Positions 24,598-34,257 of a stretch of DNA of 64,000 nucleotides are shown piece by piece. A program made the translations under genes and the position numbers. The notes under the pieces are model-generated. The model was not told the DNA's origin. It was given only the letters and a program-made list of their open reading frames with translations, and ran no database searches. The DNA is from Pseudomonas fluorescens (GTDB lineage Bacteria; Pseudomonadota; Gammaproteobacteria; Pseudomonadales; Pseudomonadaceae), in contig NZ_CABVHY010000002.1 of the NCBI RefSeq assembly GCF_902497875.1, forward strand, positions 124,001 through 188,000, in the 5' to 3' direction. Every line of letters starts with the position of its first letter. Position 1 is the stretch's first letter.

Positions 24598-25431
24598 ATG
24601 CTCACGAATAAACGTGCTGTAACGCTTGCGGCCTTGATGTCGGTGCTGTTTGTCGGCGCCGTCAACGCCGGTCCCGTCCTCGATAAAATCCACAAAGATA
24701 AAGTGATGACGGTCGCGACGTCCGCCACCTGGCCACCGCAGGGGTTCATTAACGACAAGAATGAAATCGACGGGTTCGATATCGACGTCTCGAAAGAAAT
24801 CGCCAAACGCCTGGGGGTCGAAGTCAAATTCGTCACGCCCGACTGGGACGTGATCACCGCCGGTAAATGGAACGGTCGTTGGGACATGTCCGTCGGCTCC
24901 ATGACCGCCACCAACAGCCGCGCGCGGATCCTCGACTTCCCTGCCACCTATTACTACGTGCCCTATGTCTTCGCCGTGCATAACGGCTCGGCCCTGAAAG
25001 ACCGTGCCGCGCTCAACGGCAAGGTCATCGGCGTCGAAGGCGGGACCACGTCCGAGGACTTCCTCAACCAGTCCCTGGCCATCGAAGCGACCGACGTGCC
25101 ACCGTTCAAGTACGACGTGAAAGCCGGGAAGCTGAAAACCTATTCCGGTTCGCTGGGGCCGCTGGATGACCTGCGCCTGGGCGACGGCGTGCGCCTGGAC
25201 GCGATCCTCACGCAACAAAGCACCCTGGAAGCGGCGGTGAAAAAGAACTACCCACTCAAGGCCGTTGACGGCAGCGTGGTGTTCTACGAACCGCTGGCGA
25301 TTGCCATCGACAAGGGTGACCCGGAGTTGAAAGCCAAGCTGGGCGAAGTCATCGGCGCCATGCACAAGGACGGCACCCTGACCAAGCTGTCCAACAAGTG
25401 GTATGGGGTCGATTATTCGACGGTGAAATAA
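24598..25431 (+). CDS. Periplasmic amino acid/amine-binding protein of the ABC transporter
   Basis: A 277-residue SBP_bac_3 family protein with a signal peptide (MLTNKRAVTLAALMSVLFVGAVNA). Typical motifs are TSATWPPQGFINDKNEIDGFDIDV, then MSVGSMTATNSRARILDFPATYY and GVEGGTTSEDF. It should capture a polar amino acid or related compound. I placed the start at ATG 24598, six bases after GGAG; the upstream ATG 24592 abuts the ribosome site. Last transporter gene before a terminator; the FAD oxidase behind it probably acts on the imported substrate. Confidence 0.93.
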   Translation: MLTNKRAVTLAALMSVLFVGAVNAGPVLDKIHKDKVMTVATSATWPPQGFINDKNEIDGFDIDVSKEIAKRLGVEVKFVTPDWDVITAGKWNGRWDMSVGSMTATNSRARILDFPATYYYVPYVFAVHNGSALKDRAALNGKVIGVEGGTTSEDFLNQSLAIEATDVPPFKYDVKAGKLKTYSGSLGPLDDLRLGDGVRLDAILTQQSTLEAAVKKNYPLKAVDGSVVFYEPLAIAIDKGDPELKAKLGEVIGAMHKDGTLTKLSNKWYGVDYSTVK

Positions 25432-25437
25432 TCGGGT

Positions 25438-25470
25438 GGCCGGGGGAGTTTCAATAATTCCCCGGCCTTT
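25438..25470 (+). terminator. Rho-independent terminator after the ABC transporter operon
   Basis: GGCCGGGGG (25438-25446) pairs with TCCCCGGCC (25459-25467), followed by TTTGTGTT. It begins seven bases after the binding-protein stop codon. Confidence 0.75.
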
Positions 25471-25488
25471 GTGTTGAGGCTTGAATCG

Positions 25489-25521
25489 CCAAGATCGCAG
25501 CCTGCGGCAGCTCCTACGGGG
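25489..25521. repeat. Single REP unit overlapping the ribosome site of the FAD oxidase gene
   Basis: CCAAGATCGCAGCCTGCGGC...CTCCTACGGGG. The terminal ACGGGG of the unit lies six bases before ATG 25528 and appears to act as the Shine-Dalgarno sequence. Confidence 0.8.
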
Positions 25522-25527
25522 ATGACT

Positions 25528-26811
25528 ATGCCTTTTCCGAAAACCTGGTACTCCCAGACCTCGCTCCCGCGCGAGGCCAGGGCCGAACTGCTGGTCGATG
25601 CAGAATGCGATGTATGCATCATCGGCGCCGGCATCGCTGGTTTGACTGCGGCACTGGAGCTGACCCGACGCGGTAAACGGGTGATCGTCCTTGAAGCCCA
25701 CCAGATCGGCTGGGGCGCCTCGGGGCGCAACGGCGGCGTGGTCTCCCCTGGTTGGGCGCAGGGATCCGGCGCTATCCGCAAGAAGCTCGGGCTGGAGAGT
25801 GCCAGGACCTTGTTCCAGATGTCGGTGGAGGGGGTGAATATTGTCAGGAGCAATATTGCCGAACTGGCACTGCAAGGCTGCGACCCGTCTCCCGGGACGA
25901 TTCAGGTCAAACGTTACGATGACCGCGTGGCAGTGAAAAACTACGTCGAGCGCGTGCAACGCGATTTCGGTTATCCATTGAATTTTCTCGATACCGAGCA
26001 GGTACGGGCACTGGCCCATACCGAAAAGTACTTTCAAGGCATCGAAGATCCACAGGCCATGCACTTCCATCCGCTGAATTACTGCCTGGGACTGGCCAAT
26101 GCCATCGAAAGCGCCAACGGACGGATTTTCGAACACTCGAAAATGCTCGCCTGGCGCCGCGAAGGTGCCGGCAAAACGGTACAGACCGCCCTCGCCAATG
26201 TGCGCTGCAAGGACCTGATTTTCTGCGCCGGTGGTTACGGCGGCAACGAGTTGCAGAAATTGAGCCGAGCCTATCTGCCGATCGCCACCTATGTGGTGTT
26301 GACCGAACATTTGGGCGACTCGATCAAAGGCATCCTGAACTCCGGCGCGGCCTTTTCCGATGACCGCCGCGCCTCGGATTATTACCGGGTGGTCGAGGGC
26401 GACCGCCTGCTGTGGGGCGGCCGTATCACCACCCACAACGAACAGAACGAGCAAGCCTTGGCCAACATGCTCAAGCACGACATGGTCTCGGTATATCCCC
26501 AGCTGGCATCGGCGAAGATTGAATTGGCCTGGTCCGGCCTGATGGGCTATTCAACCAACAAGATGCCGAACCTGGGCCTGCTTGAGCCGGGCGTCTGGGC
26601 CTGCACCTCGTTTGGCGGGCATGGCCTGAACACCGGCTCCATCGGTGGCCGGGTGATCGCCGAAGCCGTCTGCGGCGAGAGCACCCGGTACCTGTTGTTC
26701 AAACCCTACCTGCTGCCGTGGAACGGCGGGCCGTTCGGGCTGGTCGCGGCGAATGCCATCTATCGCTCGTTGAAAGTGATGGACTTTGTGCAGGAGCGGT
26801 TGCGCTCTTAG
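25528..26811 (+). CDS. FAD-dependent amine/D-amino acid oxidase (DadA/PuuB-like)
   Basis: A 427-residue flavoprotein. The FAD-binding Rossmann motif is VCIIGAGIAGLTAALELTRRG (about residues 30-50), followed by GWGASGRNGGVVSPGW. GLMGYSTNKMPNLG and SFGGHGLNTGS near the C-terminus are typical of the gamma-glutamylputrescine-oxidase/glycine-oxidase group. It should oxidise an amine or amino acid, with O2 or a quinone as acceptor. It follows the ABC transporter, suggesting uptake and oxidation of one substrate. Its stop TAG (26809-26811) overlaps the stop of the convergent cytochrome gene. Confidence 0.9.
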   Translation: MPFPKTWYSQTSLPREARAELLVDAECDVCIIGAGIAGLTAALELTRRGKRVIVLEAHQIGWGASGRNGGVVSPGWAQGSGAIRKKLGLESARTLFQMSVEGVNIVRSNIAELALQGCDPSPGTIQVKRYDDRVAVKNYVERVQRDFGYPLNFLDTEQVRALAHTEKYFQGIEDPQAMHFHPLNYCLGLANAIESANGRIFEHSKMLAWRREGAGKTVQTALANVRCKDLIFCAGGYGGNELQKLSRAYLPIATYVVLTEHLGDSIKGILNSGAAFSDDRRASDYYRVVEGDRLLWGGRITTHNEQNEQALANMLKHDMVSVYPQLASAKIELAWSGLMGYSTNKMPNLGLLEPGVWACTSFGGHGLNTGSIGGRVIAEAVCGESTRYLLFKPYLLPWNGGPFGLVAANAIYRSLKVMDFVQERLRS

Positions 26812-28832
26812 TACCGCGCATCCACCGGCCTGCCGCCGTTCGGCCAGTCTTTCACCTTGTCCGGGAAGTCCGGGCGCGGCTGGCCGGAGAAGTAGGCGGC
26901 GACGTCCACCGCTTCCTGATCCGACAAACCACCTTGCCCCAGCGGGAATTTCTCGTGGAAGCCAATCGGCATGTTGCGTTTGACGAAGGCCGCGGCGGTG
27001 TAGGTGCGGGCCATGCCGGCGCCGATATTGAAGGACTGTTCACCCCACAGTGGTGGGTATACAAGACTGCCGTCGGCACGCGCCAAACCCTCGCCGTTGT
27101 TGCCGTGGCACACCGCACACTGCTTGGCGTACACCTGCTTGCCGTTGGCCAGGTCGGGCTTGATCGCCGGATCGATCTTGCCCACGCCACGCCCGGCTAC
27201 TTTGTCTTCGGGTTGGGTGTTCATTTTCATCCAGTCGAAATACGCAACCATCGCCTGCATGTCCGCTGATTGCGGCGGCAGCGGTTTGCCGTTCATGGAG
27301 CGGCGGAAGCAGCCGTTAATCCGTTCCTCCAGGCTCACTACCTTGCCCGCACGCGGCGCATAGCCGGGGAAAAATGCCGAGACACCGACAAAGGGCGAAC
27401 CATCCGCCACGGTGCCCGCGTTCAAATGGCAACTGGTGCAGTTCAGCGAGTTGCCGACATTGTTCGGCAGCAGCTCCTTGGTTTGCAGGTGTAGGCGCAT
27501 GCCGCGCACTACTTGATCGGCATTCGGTGCCGCCAGCAAGTTAGCGAGGCGCGGGGTTTCAAAGGCCGATGAGTCGGTGCTGGCCGGGTTGAGCTGGTCG
27601 CGCATTTTCTTGACCTGCGCGGCGCTGATAGGTGTGCCTTCATTGCCCCAGCGGGTGCGGACGAAACTGAGAATTTCGGCGATTTCCTGATCGGCCAATC
27701 GGGCGAAACCCGGCATGGTGTAGACACGTGGATGGGTTGCCGTTTCCGCTGTTTCCCAACCGGTGAGGGTGATGTGCAATAGCGAGGTTGGATTGTTCGA
27801 CGCAACGCTCGGGTTGCCAGCCAGAGGCGGAAACAGACCTTTCACGCCACCGCCGTCGCTGCGGTGACAGTCGCTGCAAAACTGCATGTAACCCAGGCCG
27901 CCGCGACTGGTGAACAAATCCTTGGGCGGCGCTGCGGGTGCCTGCGCCACAGCGGGCATCGGCAAGTCGTCTTTACCTGCCGGCAGGGATTTCAGGTAGG
28001 TAGCAATGGCGGTCAAATCGCCGTCGGTGACGTGTTGGGTGCTGTGATTAATCACATCGGCCATGTTGCCAGACACCGTGCCAAACCGGTTCTGCCCGGT
28101 CTTGAGCAACTGCACGGTGTCTTCCACCGTCCACAGGTTACGCAGGCTCAGCGCACGCCAATGTTCGACGGTTTCCCCGGCCAGGTAGTGCTGGCCGCCG
28201 CGCCCGGCGTCGCTCATGGCTTTTTCCTGGAAGGCAATTCCGCGTGGTGTGTGGCACGAGCCGCAATGCCCCAGGCCCTGGACCAGGTAAGCGCCACGAT
28301 TGAGCACTTCATCCCGGGCCGGATCCGGCGCAAACGGCTGCGTGTCGAGAAACGCAAAATTCCACAACGCCAGGCCCCAGCGCTGGTTGAACGGGAAGCC
28401 CATGTCCGCCTCCAGATTGGCCTGGCGCACCGGTTCCACGCCCTGCATCAGGTAGGCGAACAAGGCACGCATATCGGCTTCGCTCATCTTGGCGTAGGAC
28501 GGGTACGGCATCGCCGGGTACAGATTGACCCCAGCCGGCGTCACGCCTTCACGCATGACCCGGTCGAATTGCTCGAAGCTGTATTGGCCGATTCCGGTGT
28601 CACGGTCCGGGGTGATATTGCTGGAGAAGATCGTGCCCATCGGCGTCTTCAGCTCCAGCCCACCGGCCATTACCGGGCCCTCTTTGGCGGTGTGGCAGGC
28701 GATGCAGTCGCCCAGTTGCGCAACGTATTTGCCGTGCTCGATCAGGCGGGTATCGGGTTCGTCGGCATGCAGAGGATGCGCCAACAACAGCGTCGCCCCC
28801 ATCAGGGCCAGACGTAACAGGGAAAGGGCCAT
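26808..28832 (-). CDS. Five-haem c-type cytochrome: triheme dehydrogenase-type subunit fused to a TsdA-like module
   Basis: A 674-residue exported cytochrome (signal peptide to about residue 23, HADEP). Five CxxCH sites are present at Cys43, Cys190, Cys319, Cys465 and Cys572. Residues 24-400 resemble the triheme cytochrome subunit of gluconate/alcohol dehydrogenases (VAQLGDCIACHT, LGHCGSCHTPRG). Residues about 425-674 resemble the thiosulfate dehydrogenase TsdA: NSLNCTSCHLNAGT, then FFPGYAPRAGK and ERINGCFRRSMNGK, with Cys508 at the position of the unusual cysteine haem ligand. Function is inferred as electron transfer, with possible thiosulfate/tetrathionate chemistry. Ends tail-to-tail with the FAD oxidase gene. 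Confidence 0.85.
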   Translation of the reverse strand: MALSLLRLALMGATLLLAHPLHADEPDTRLIEHGKYVAQLGDCIACHTAKEGPVMAGGLELKTPMGTIFSSNITPDRDTGIGQYSFEQFDRVMREGVTPAGVNLYPAMPYPSYAKMSEADMRALFAYLMQGVEPVRQANLEADMGFPFNQRWGLALWNFAFLDTQPFAPDPARDEVLNRGAYLVQGLGHCGSCHTPRGIAFQEKAMSDAGRGGQHYLAGETVEHWRALSLRNLWTVEDTVQLLKTGQNRFGTVSGNMADVINHSTQHVTDGDLTAIATYLKSLPAGKDDLPMPAVAQAPAAPPKDLFTSRGGLGYMQFCSDCHRSDGGGVKGLFPPLAGNPSVASNNPTSLLHITLTGWETAETATHPRVYTMPGFARLADQEIAEILSFVRTRWGNEGTPISAAQVKKMRDQLNPASTDSSAFETPRLANLLAAPNADQVVRGMRLHLQTKELLPNNVGNSLNCTSCHLNAGTVADGSPFVGVSAFFPGYAPRAGKVVSLEERINGCFRRSMNGKPLPPQSADMQAMVAYFDWMKMNTQPEDKVAGRGVGKIDPAIKPDLANGKQVYAKQCAVCHGNNGEGLARADGSLVYPPLWGEQSFNIGAGMARTYTAAAFVKRNMPIGFHEKFPLGQGGLSDQEAVDVAAYFSGQPRPDFPDKVKDWPNGGRPVDARY

Positions 28833-28917
28833 CGCATTATTCCTTTAATAACCTGGCCTGGAGTGGTCTCCTCAGCGCAGGTTTGCAATCGTCGTTATGA
28901 GGTCATCAGGCCGATAA

Positions 28918-28938
28918 CCGGGGCAAGGTCAGCCCCGG
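28918..28938 (-). terminator. Possible terminator hairpin downstream of aruI
   Basis: CCGGGGC (28918-28924) pairs with GCCCCGG (28932-28938) across a seven-base loop. It lies between aruI (ending 28998) and the start of the cytochrome gene. The T-run on the minus strand is weak. Confidence 0.4.
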
Positions 28939-28997
28939 CTTCGTTGTAGCGGATTTTTTGAGGGCGGCCCTTGATGTGGATCAGGGCCGGGAGAGGA

Positions 28998-30605
28998 TCA
29001 AGCGTTTTTCAGGTAGCGCACAGCGTCCAGTTCGATCATGACCGGTACCTGGGTGGTGACCAGTTCCTGCAACAACGAACGCAAGGCTTGTGGGGTATCC
29101 ACAGGGTGATGGGCGACATGGAAACTGCGGGCCATCGCGGCAAAGTCCGGGGTCATGATGTCGACGCCCAGCGGCTCGATCTCGCGCGCTTCCATGTAGT
29201 CACGAATCTCGCCGTAGCACTGGTTGTTCCACAGCAGCATGATCACCCCCACTCCGGCCTCACGGGCGGCGATCAGTTCGGCACAGGAGAACTGCGTGCC
29301 GCCGTCCCCTACCAGCGCCACCACCGGTCGATCGGGCTTGGCCAGCTTGGCGCCGATCGCCGCGGGCAAGCCGTAACCGAGGGTGCCGTAGCCGCTTCCG
29401 GCGTTGAACCAGCTGTTGGGTTTCGGCGACTGGTAACCCACCGCGCCCTGATACACCGGTTGCGTGGAGTCACCGACGATCAGCGGATCGACCAGGCTGT
29501 CGCGCAGCAGATCAAGCAGCCCTTGCAGCCCCTGTTGTTTGGCTGTCCAGCTGTCGCGCTCGAGCTGGTTGACCCGCTGCACACTGTCCAGCGCCCAACG
29601 ACCGGATTGCACGGGCGCGGCAATACTGGCCAACAGCGCCTGCAAGCCTTCGCGAGCATCGCCCACCAGCCCGACATGCGCCCGCTGCAGGCCCATGACT
29701 TGCATTGGATCGATGTCCAGACGAATCAGCGGCGCCTTGAACTTCAGTGCTCCCAAGCCGAAAAAATCGTAGTCGGTCTCGCCCAGTTCGGTGCCGACCG
29801 CGAGGATCACATCGGCTTCATCGAACAGCGACCGACCATGGGCCGACGACTGCACACCGTCGAGCAGCAGTGGATGGCCGACCGGCAGCAAGCCCCGAGC
29901 ATTGGTGGTCAACGCCACCGGCGCCTGCAGACGTTCGGCCAGTTGCTGCAGCACATCGGCGCAGTCACGCGCCCCGCCTCCGGCCAGTATCAATGGCCGG
30001 CGCGCCTCATTCAGCAGGTTCAGCGCCGCCTGCAACGAGGCTGTCGCCGGCGCCGGAGCACCGGGCAGACTGCGCGGCATCAGGTTGAGGTCAGCGGCTG
30101 GCATATCCAACACATCCAGCGGGATTTCGATGTGCACCGGTCGTGGTCGGGCACATTTGAAAATGGCGAAGGCGCGGGCCAGCAGTTCCGGCAACTGTGC
30201 CGGTGACTGCAGTGTGTGGCTGAAGGCACAGACGCCGGCGACCATCGCGCGCTGGTCCGGCAGCTCATGCAGATGGCCGTGCCCCAGATGCAGATGCTCG
30301 CGACGGTTGGTGGTAGAGATCACCAGCATCGGCACGGAGTCCGCGTAGGCCTGGCCCATGGCCGTGAGGATGTTGGTCATACCGGGCCCGGTGATGATGA
30401 AACACACCCCCGGCCTACCACTGGCGCGAGCGTAACCGTCGGCCATGAAGCCGGCGCCCTGCTCGTGACGCGGGCTGATGTGCCGCAGACGGCTGCCATG
30501 CAGGCCCCGATAGAGTTCGACGGTATGCACGCCGGGAATCCCGAACACGGTGTCTACGCCGTAACCTTCCAGCAAGCGAACCAGCGACTGGGCACAGGTG
30601 GTCAT
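28998..30605 (-). CDS. aruI: 2-Ketoarginine (5-guanidino-2-oxopentanoate) decarboxylase
   Basis: A 535-residue thiamine-diphosphate enzyme of the acetolactate-synthase fold. It has FGIPGVHTVELYRGL and RHEQGAGFMADGYAR (catalytic Glu), and the cofactor motif GDGGTQFSCAEL...NNQCYG. The HTVELYRGL region and the general make-up match P. aeruginosa AruI, which converts 2-ketoarginine to 4-guanidinobutyraldehyde in the arginine transaminase pathway. The presence of an AruH-like transaminase about 4.4 kb away (34997) supports this. Same strand as the LysR gene upstream, with about 130 bases between. Confidence 0.85.
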   Translation of the reverse strand: MTTCAQSLVRLLEGYGVDTVFGIPGVHTVELYRGLHGSRLRHISPRHEQGAGFMADGYARASGRPGVCFIITGPGMTNILTAMGQAYADSVPMLVISTTNRREHLHLGHGHLHELPDQRAMVAGVCAFSHTLQSPAQLPELLARAFAIFKCARPRPVHIEIPLDVLDMPAADLNLMPRSLPGAPAPATASLQAALNLLNEARRPLILAGGGARDCADVLQQLAERLQAPVALTTNARGLLPVGHPLLLDGVQSSAHGRSLFDEADVILAVGTELGETDYDFFGLGALKFKAPLIRLDIDPMQVMGLQRAHVGLVGDAREGLQALLASIAAPVQSGRWALDSVQRVNQLERDSWTAKQQGLQGLLDLLRDSLVDPLIVGDSTQPVYQGAVGYQSPKPNSWFNAGSGYGTLGYGLPAAIGAKLAKPDRPVVALVGDGGTQFSCAELIAAREAGVGVIMLLWNNQCYGEIRDYMEAREIEPLGVDIMTPDFAAMARSFHVAHHPVDTPQALRSLLQELVTTQVPVMIELDAVRYLKNA

Positions 30606-30734
30606 CTTTCACTCCTCTTATTGTTCTGCGCCGACGGTCAGCGAGCGAATCGGCAAGTCTTCGTTCGCAGGACAGTAGTGCCGGGCAGCGTCTCGCCACA
30701 ATCAAAAAAAATCATGGCGATTGAACAATAAAAT

Positions 30735-31655
30735 TCAGCTTTTCAACGAGCGACGGACTTCCGAACGCAGCCCAACCAGGCCCCCCAACTGCGACTTGAC
30801 CCAATCGCTGAAGGCCTGCACCACCGGCCGCTCGACTTTCTGCTGATCGGCGACCAGGTAGTAACCGCGGTTGGATTCGATCTCGGTGTCGAACGGTCGC
30901 ACCAGCAGCCCATTGGCCAAGGCCTCGCCACTGATCAGGTTGTCGCCCATGGCAATGCCTTGACCGGCAATGCAGGCCGACTGCACGAAATGCGCGTCGG
31001 CAAACACAATGCCGCGTTGCACATCCACGTTCGGTGCGCCGGCGGCCGCCAGCCAGACTCGCCAATCAGAGTAATCGATCATGTGCAGCAGTGGCGCGCC
31101 GACCAGGTTTTCCGGGGTTTTCAAGCCGCCCATGGTATTGACGAGACGCGGGCTGCACACCGGGAAATAGCGCAGCGAAACGATTTTCTGCACATGCTGG
31201 TTAGGCCAGTCGCCCATCCCGTAGGCGATGAACAGGTCGGGTGTGTTGTCACTGGTGTCATCCGGCGTGCGCGGAGAAATCAGGTGCAATTCGACCTGTG
31301 GATAAAGCGCCTGGAACTCCGCGATCCGGGTACACAACCAGTACGTCGCAAACCCTGCCGGGCTGCTGACACACAGCCGCCCGCTGACCTGCTGGCCATC
31401 GAACCGCTGGCCAGCCTCAAGGATGTTGGCCAGCAGCAGGTGGATGTCCCGGGCATAGCGCTCACCCTGCCAGGTAATGCGGATATTGCGCCCGGTGCGT
31501 TCGGTCAGGGCGAAGCCAAGGGTTTGCTCAAGGCTTTTGATCTGGTGGCTGATGGCGCTGGGCGTGAGGTTCAGCTCAGTGGCGGCGTCGGACACGCTGC
31601 CCAGCCGGGCCACCGCATCCAGCGCCCGCAACGCGGTCATGGAGGGGAAACGCAT
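30735..31655 (-). CDS. LysR-family regulator (GcvA-like) of the aru/ABC locus
   Basis: A 306-residue regulator. The winged helix is at residues 5-63 (MTALRALDAVARLGSVSDAATELNLTPSAISHQIKSLEQTLG), typical of the GcvA subgroup, followed by the effector domain. It is divergent from the ABC transporter/aruH operon at 31876 and lies upstream of aruI on the same strand, so it is well placed to control both. The inverted repeat GCAACTGT-N13-ACAGTTGC at 31742-31770 is a candidate site. The effector is presumably the imported guanidino compound or its keto acid. Confidence 0.92.
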   Translation of the reverse strand: MRFPSMTALRALDAVARLGSVSDAATELNLTPSAISHQIKSLEQTLGFALTERTGRNIRITWQGERYARDIHLLLANILEAGQRFDGQQVSGRLCVSSPAGFATYWLCTRIAEFQALYPQVELHLISPRTPDDTSDNTPDLFIAYGMGDWPNQHVQKIVSLRYFPVCSPRLVNTMGGLKTPENLVGAPLLHMIDYSDWRVWLAAAGAPNVDVQRGIVFADAHFVQSACIAGQGIAMGDNLISGEALANGLLVRPFDTEIESNRGYYLVADQQKVERPVVQAFSDWVKSQLGGLVGLRSEVRRSLKS

Positions 31656-31741
31656 AGGTTGGCATCACACAAGTAGAGATGGCTTTTACGATAACGGGAT
31701 TTGTCCGACAGACATAGCCAGCAAAACTTTCAGCTCCGCGG

Positions 31742-31813
31742 GCAACTGTTGAATTTAATTTCACAGTTGCACGAAAAACCCTCGATTGACCCCCATGTGC
31801 CATTAGCTATTCT
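31742..31813 (+). promoter_or_regulatory. Candidate LysR operator and sigma-70 promoter of the ABC/aruH operon
   Basis: GCAACTGT (31742-31749) and ACAGTTGC (31763-31770) form a perfect eight-base inverted repeat with 13 bases between. Fifteen bases further on are a -35 TTGACC (31786-31791), 16-base spacing and -10 TATTCT (31808-31813). The operator just upstream of -35 is the classical layout of a LysR-activated promoter. Transcription and binding are inferred. Confidence 0.5.
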
Positions 31814-31875
31814 CGGCTGCCACCAGGGCCCGTCTGTGATGCCCGGTGCCACGACAAAAACAAGAGGGACGACCC

Positions 31876-32670
<795 letters not shown>

Positions 32671-32719
32671 TTGCCCGCTTCAATCCTTGAAAACAATAAC
32701 TTCGATAAAGGGTAAAGCC

Positions 32720-33493
32720 ATGAAAAAAATCTTTAAGACCCTCGCCGCTGGCTGCATGTTCGCGGCCCTGGCCCAACACGCCGGCGCTGCCGAGAAAATT
32801 GTCTTCGGTATCGCTCAGGAACCCTACCCGCCGTTCTCCATGAAGAGCGGCAATGGCGACTGGAACGGCTTCGAGCCGGAGCTGATCAAGGCGCTGTGCG
32901 AGCGCATGCAGGCCGAGTGCCCGCTCAAGGAAGTGGCCTGGGACGGACTGATCCCGGCCCTGCAATCGAGTCAGATCGACGTGATTCTCAACTCCCTGAG
33001 CATCACTGCCGAGCGCGAGAAAGTCATCGATTTCTCCCAGCCGTACTACCAGACCCCAGCCATGTGGGTAGCCGAGCAGAACCTGGAGCTGGTCACCACG
33101 CCTGAAGGCCTCAAAGGCAAAGTGATCGGCGTGCAGGGTTCGACCTCCAACGCGACCTTCGTCAAGGAGTACTACGCCAAGGGGTCGACCCTGCGCTACT
33201 ACAACACCCAGGACGACATGACCTCCGACCTGCAAAGCGGCCGGATCGACGTGATGCTGGCCGACGCGTTGACCATCGAACCCTTTATCAAAACCCCGGC
33301 AGGCAAAGGTCTGGCCGACAAAGGCCTGGCCCCCAAGGATCCGCTGTTCGGCTCGGGTATCGGCGCGGCCATCCGCAAGGGTGATTCGGCCCTCAAGGAC
33401 AAGATCAACGTCGCGCTGGCCTCGCTGAAAGCCGATGGCACTTACGACAAGATCCGCAGCCGTTTCTTCAGCGTCGACATCTCTGCACAGTAA
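32720..33493 (+). CDS. Periplasmic solute-binding protein, SBP_bac_3 family
   Basis: A 257-residue protein with a signal peptide (MKKIFKTLAAGCMFAALAQHAGA). The binding-fold motifs are FGIAQEPYPPFSMKSGNGDWNGFEPELIKALC, then SLSITAEREKVIDFSQPYYQTP and GVQGSTSNA. It resembles arginine/ornithine/lysine-binding proteins (HisJ/ArgT-like). AAAGGG precedes ATG 32720. It is the recognition component of the importer encoded by its neighbours, probably for arginine or a related guanidino compound. Confidence 0.93.
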   Translation: MKKIFKTLAAGCMFAALAQHAGAAEKIVFGIAQEPYPPFSMKSGNGDWNGFEPELIKALCERMQAECPLKEVAWDGLIPALQSSQIDVILNSLSITAEREKVIDFSQPYYQTPAMWVAEQNLELVTTPEGLKGKVIGVQGSTSNATFVKEYYAKGSTLRYYNTQDDMTSDLQSGRIDVMLADALTIEPFIKTPAGKGLADKGLAPKDPLFGSGIGAAIRKGDSALKDKINVALASLKADGTYDKIRSRFFSVDISAQ

Positions 33494-33530
33494 GTCGCCG
33501 CTCTAGCGCTACTTTTCGACTGGATACGCC

Positions 33531-34244
33531 ATGATTTCTTTGTCCGAGATAACCCAGCTGTTCATCGCCGACGGCTGGCTTAACGCCCTGCTGCACGGGG
33601 CCGTGGTGACCCTGCAGATTTCCGCGGGGGCTTTTGTACTGGGGTTGAGCATTGGCCTGCTGGTAGCAATGATCAAACTCAAGGGCCCGCGCTGGCTGGT
33701 TCGCCTGGCCAACGCCTACACCACGCTGTACCGCGCAGTGCCAGAGTTGCTGTTGATTCTGTTGCTGTACTACGCCGGCACTGACCTGTTGAACATGGCA
33801 ATGGCGGCGATGGGCAGACCGACGGTCACGGTCAACGGATTCGTGGCGGCGGTGCTGGTGCTGGGGATCGTTCAGGGCGCCTATTCGGCAGAGATTATTC
33901 GCGGGGCGATCCTGGCCATTCCCTTTGGCCAGATCGAAGCGGCGCGTTCATTCGGCATCGAACGCTGGTTGCTGATGCGCCGGGTGCTGCTGCCGAGCAT
34001 GTTGCCGTTCGCCATGGCCGGTTTATCCAACCTCTGGCTGGTGCTGGTCAAGGACAGTGCGTTGATCAGCATCGTCGGCTACAGCGAGTTGCTTTCGGTG
34101 GGCAAGCAAGCGGCCGGCTCGACCAAGCACTACCTGGTGTTCTACCTCGCCGTGGCAGCGGTTTATTTCATCATCACCCTGGTCTCCAACGGGGCCTTCC
34201 GGCTGTTCGAGCGGCGTATCAATCGCTGGATGCCGCAGCACTAA
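33531..34244 (+). CDS. Amino acid ABC transporter permease (HisQ-like)
   Basis: A 237-residue inner-membrane permease with about five hydrophobic segments. The EAA loop is IEAARSFGIERWLLMRRVLLPSMLPFAMAGLSNLW, and the signature LYRAVPELLLILLLYYAGTDLL is typical of the HisQ/ArtQ group. It pairs with the next permease to form a heterodimeric channel. The start ATG 33531 lies 37 bases after the binding-protein gene. Confidence 0.93.
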   Translation: MISLSEITQLFIADGWLNALLHGAVVTLQISAGAFVLGLSIGLLVAMIKLKGPRWLVRLANAYTTLYRAVPELLLILLLYYAGTDLLNMAMAAMGRPTVTVNGFVAAVLVLGIVQGAYSAEIIRGAILAIPFGQIEAARSFGIERWLLMRRVLLPSMLPFAMAGLSNLWLVLVKDSALISIVGYSELLSVGKQAAGSTKHYLVFYLAVAAVYFIITLVSNGAFRLFERRINRWMPQH

Positions 34245-34257
34245 GGAGCTCGCCCTT

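Noticed and set aside
24523..26478. Minus-strand open frame of 651 codons across the binding protein and FAD oxidase genes
   Set aside because: It runs antisense to two well-supported genes, its residues match no family, and high GC makes long shadow frames common.
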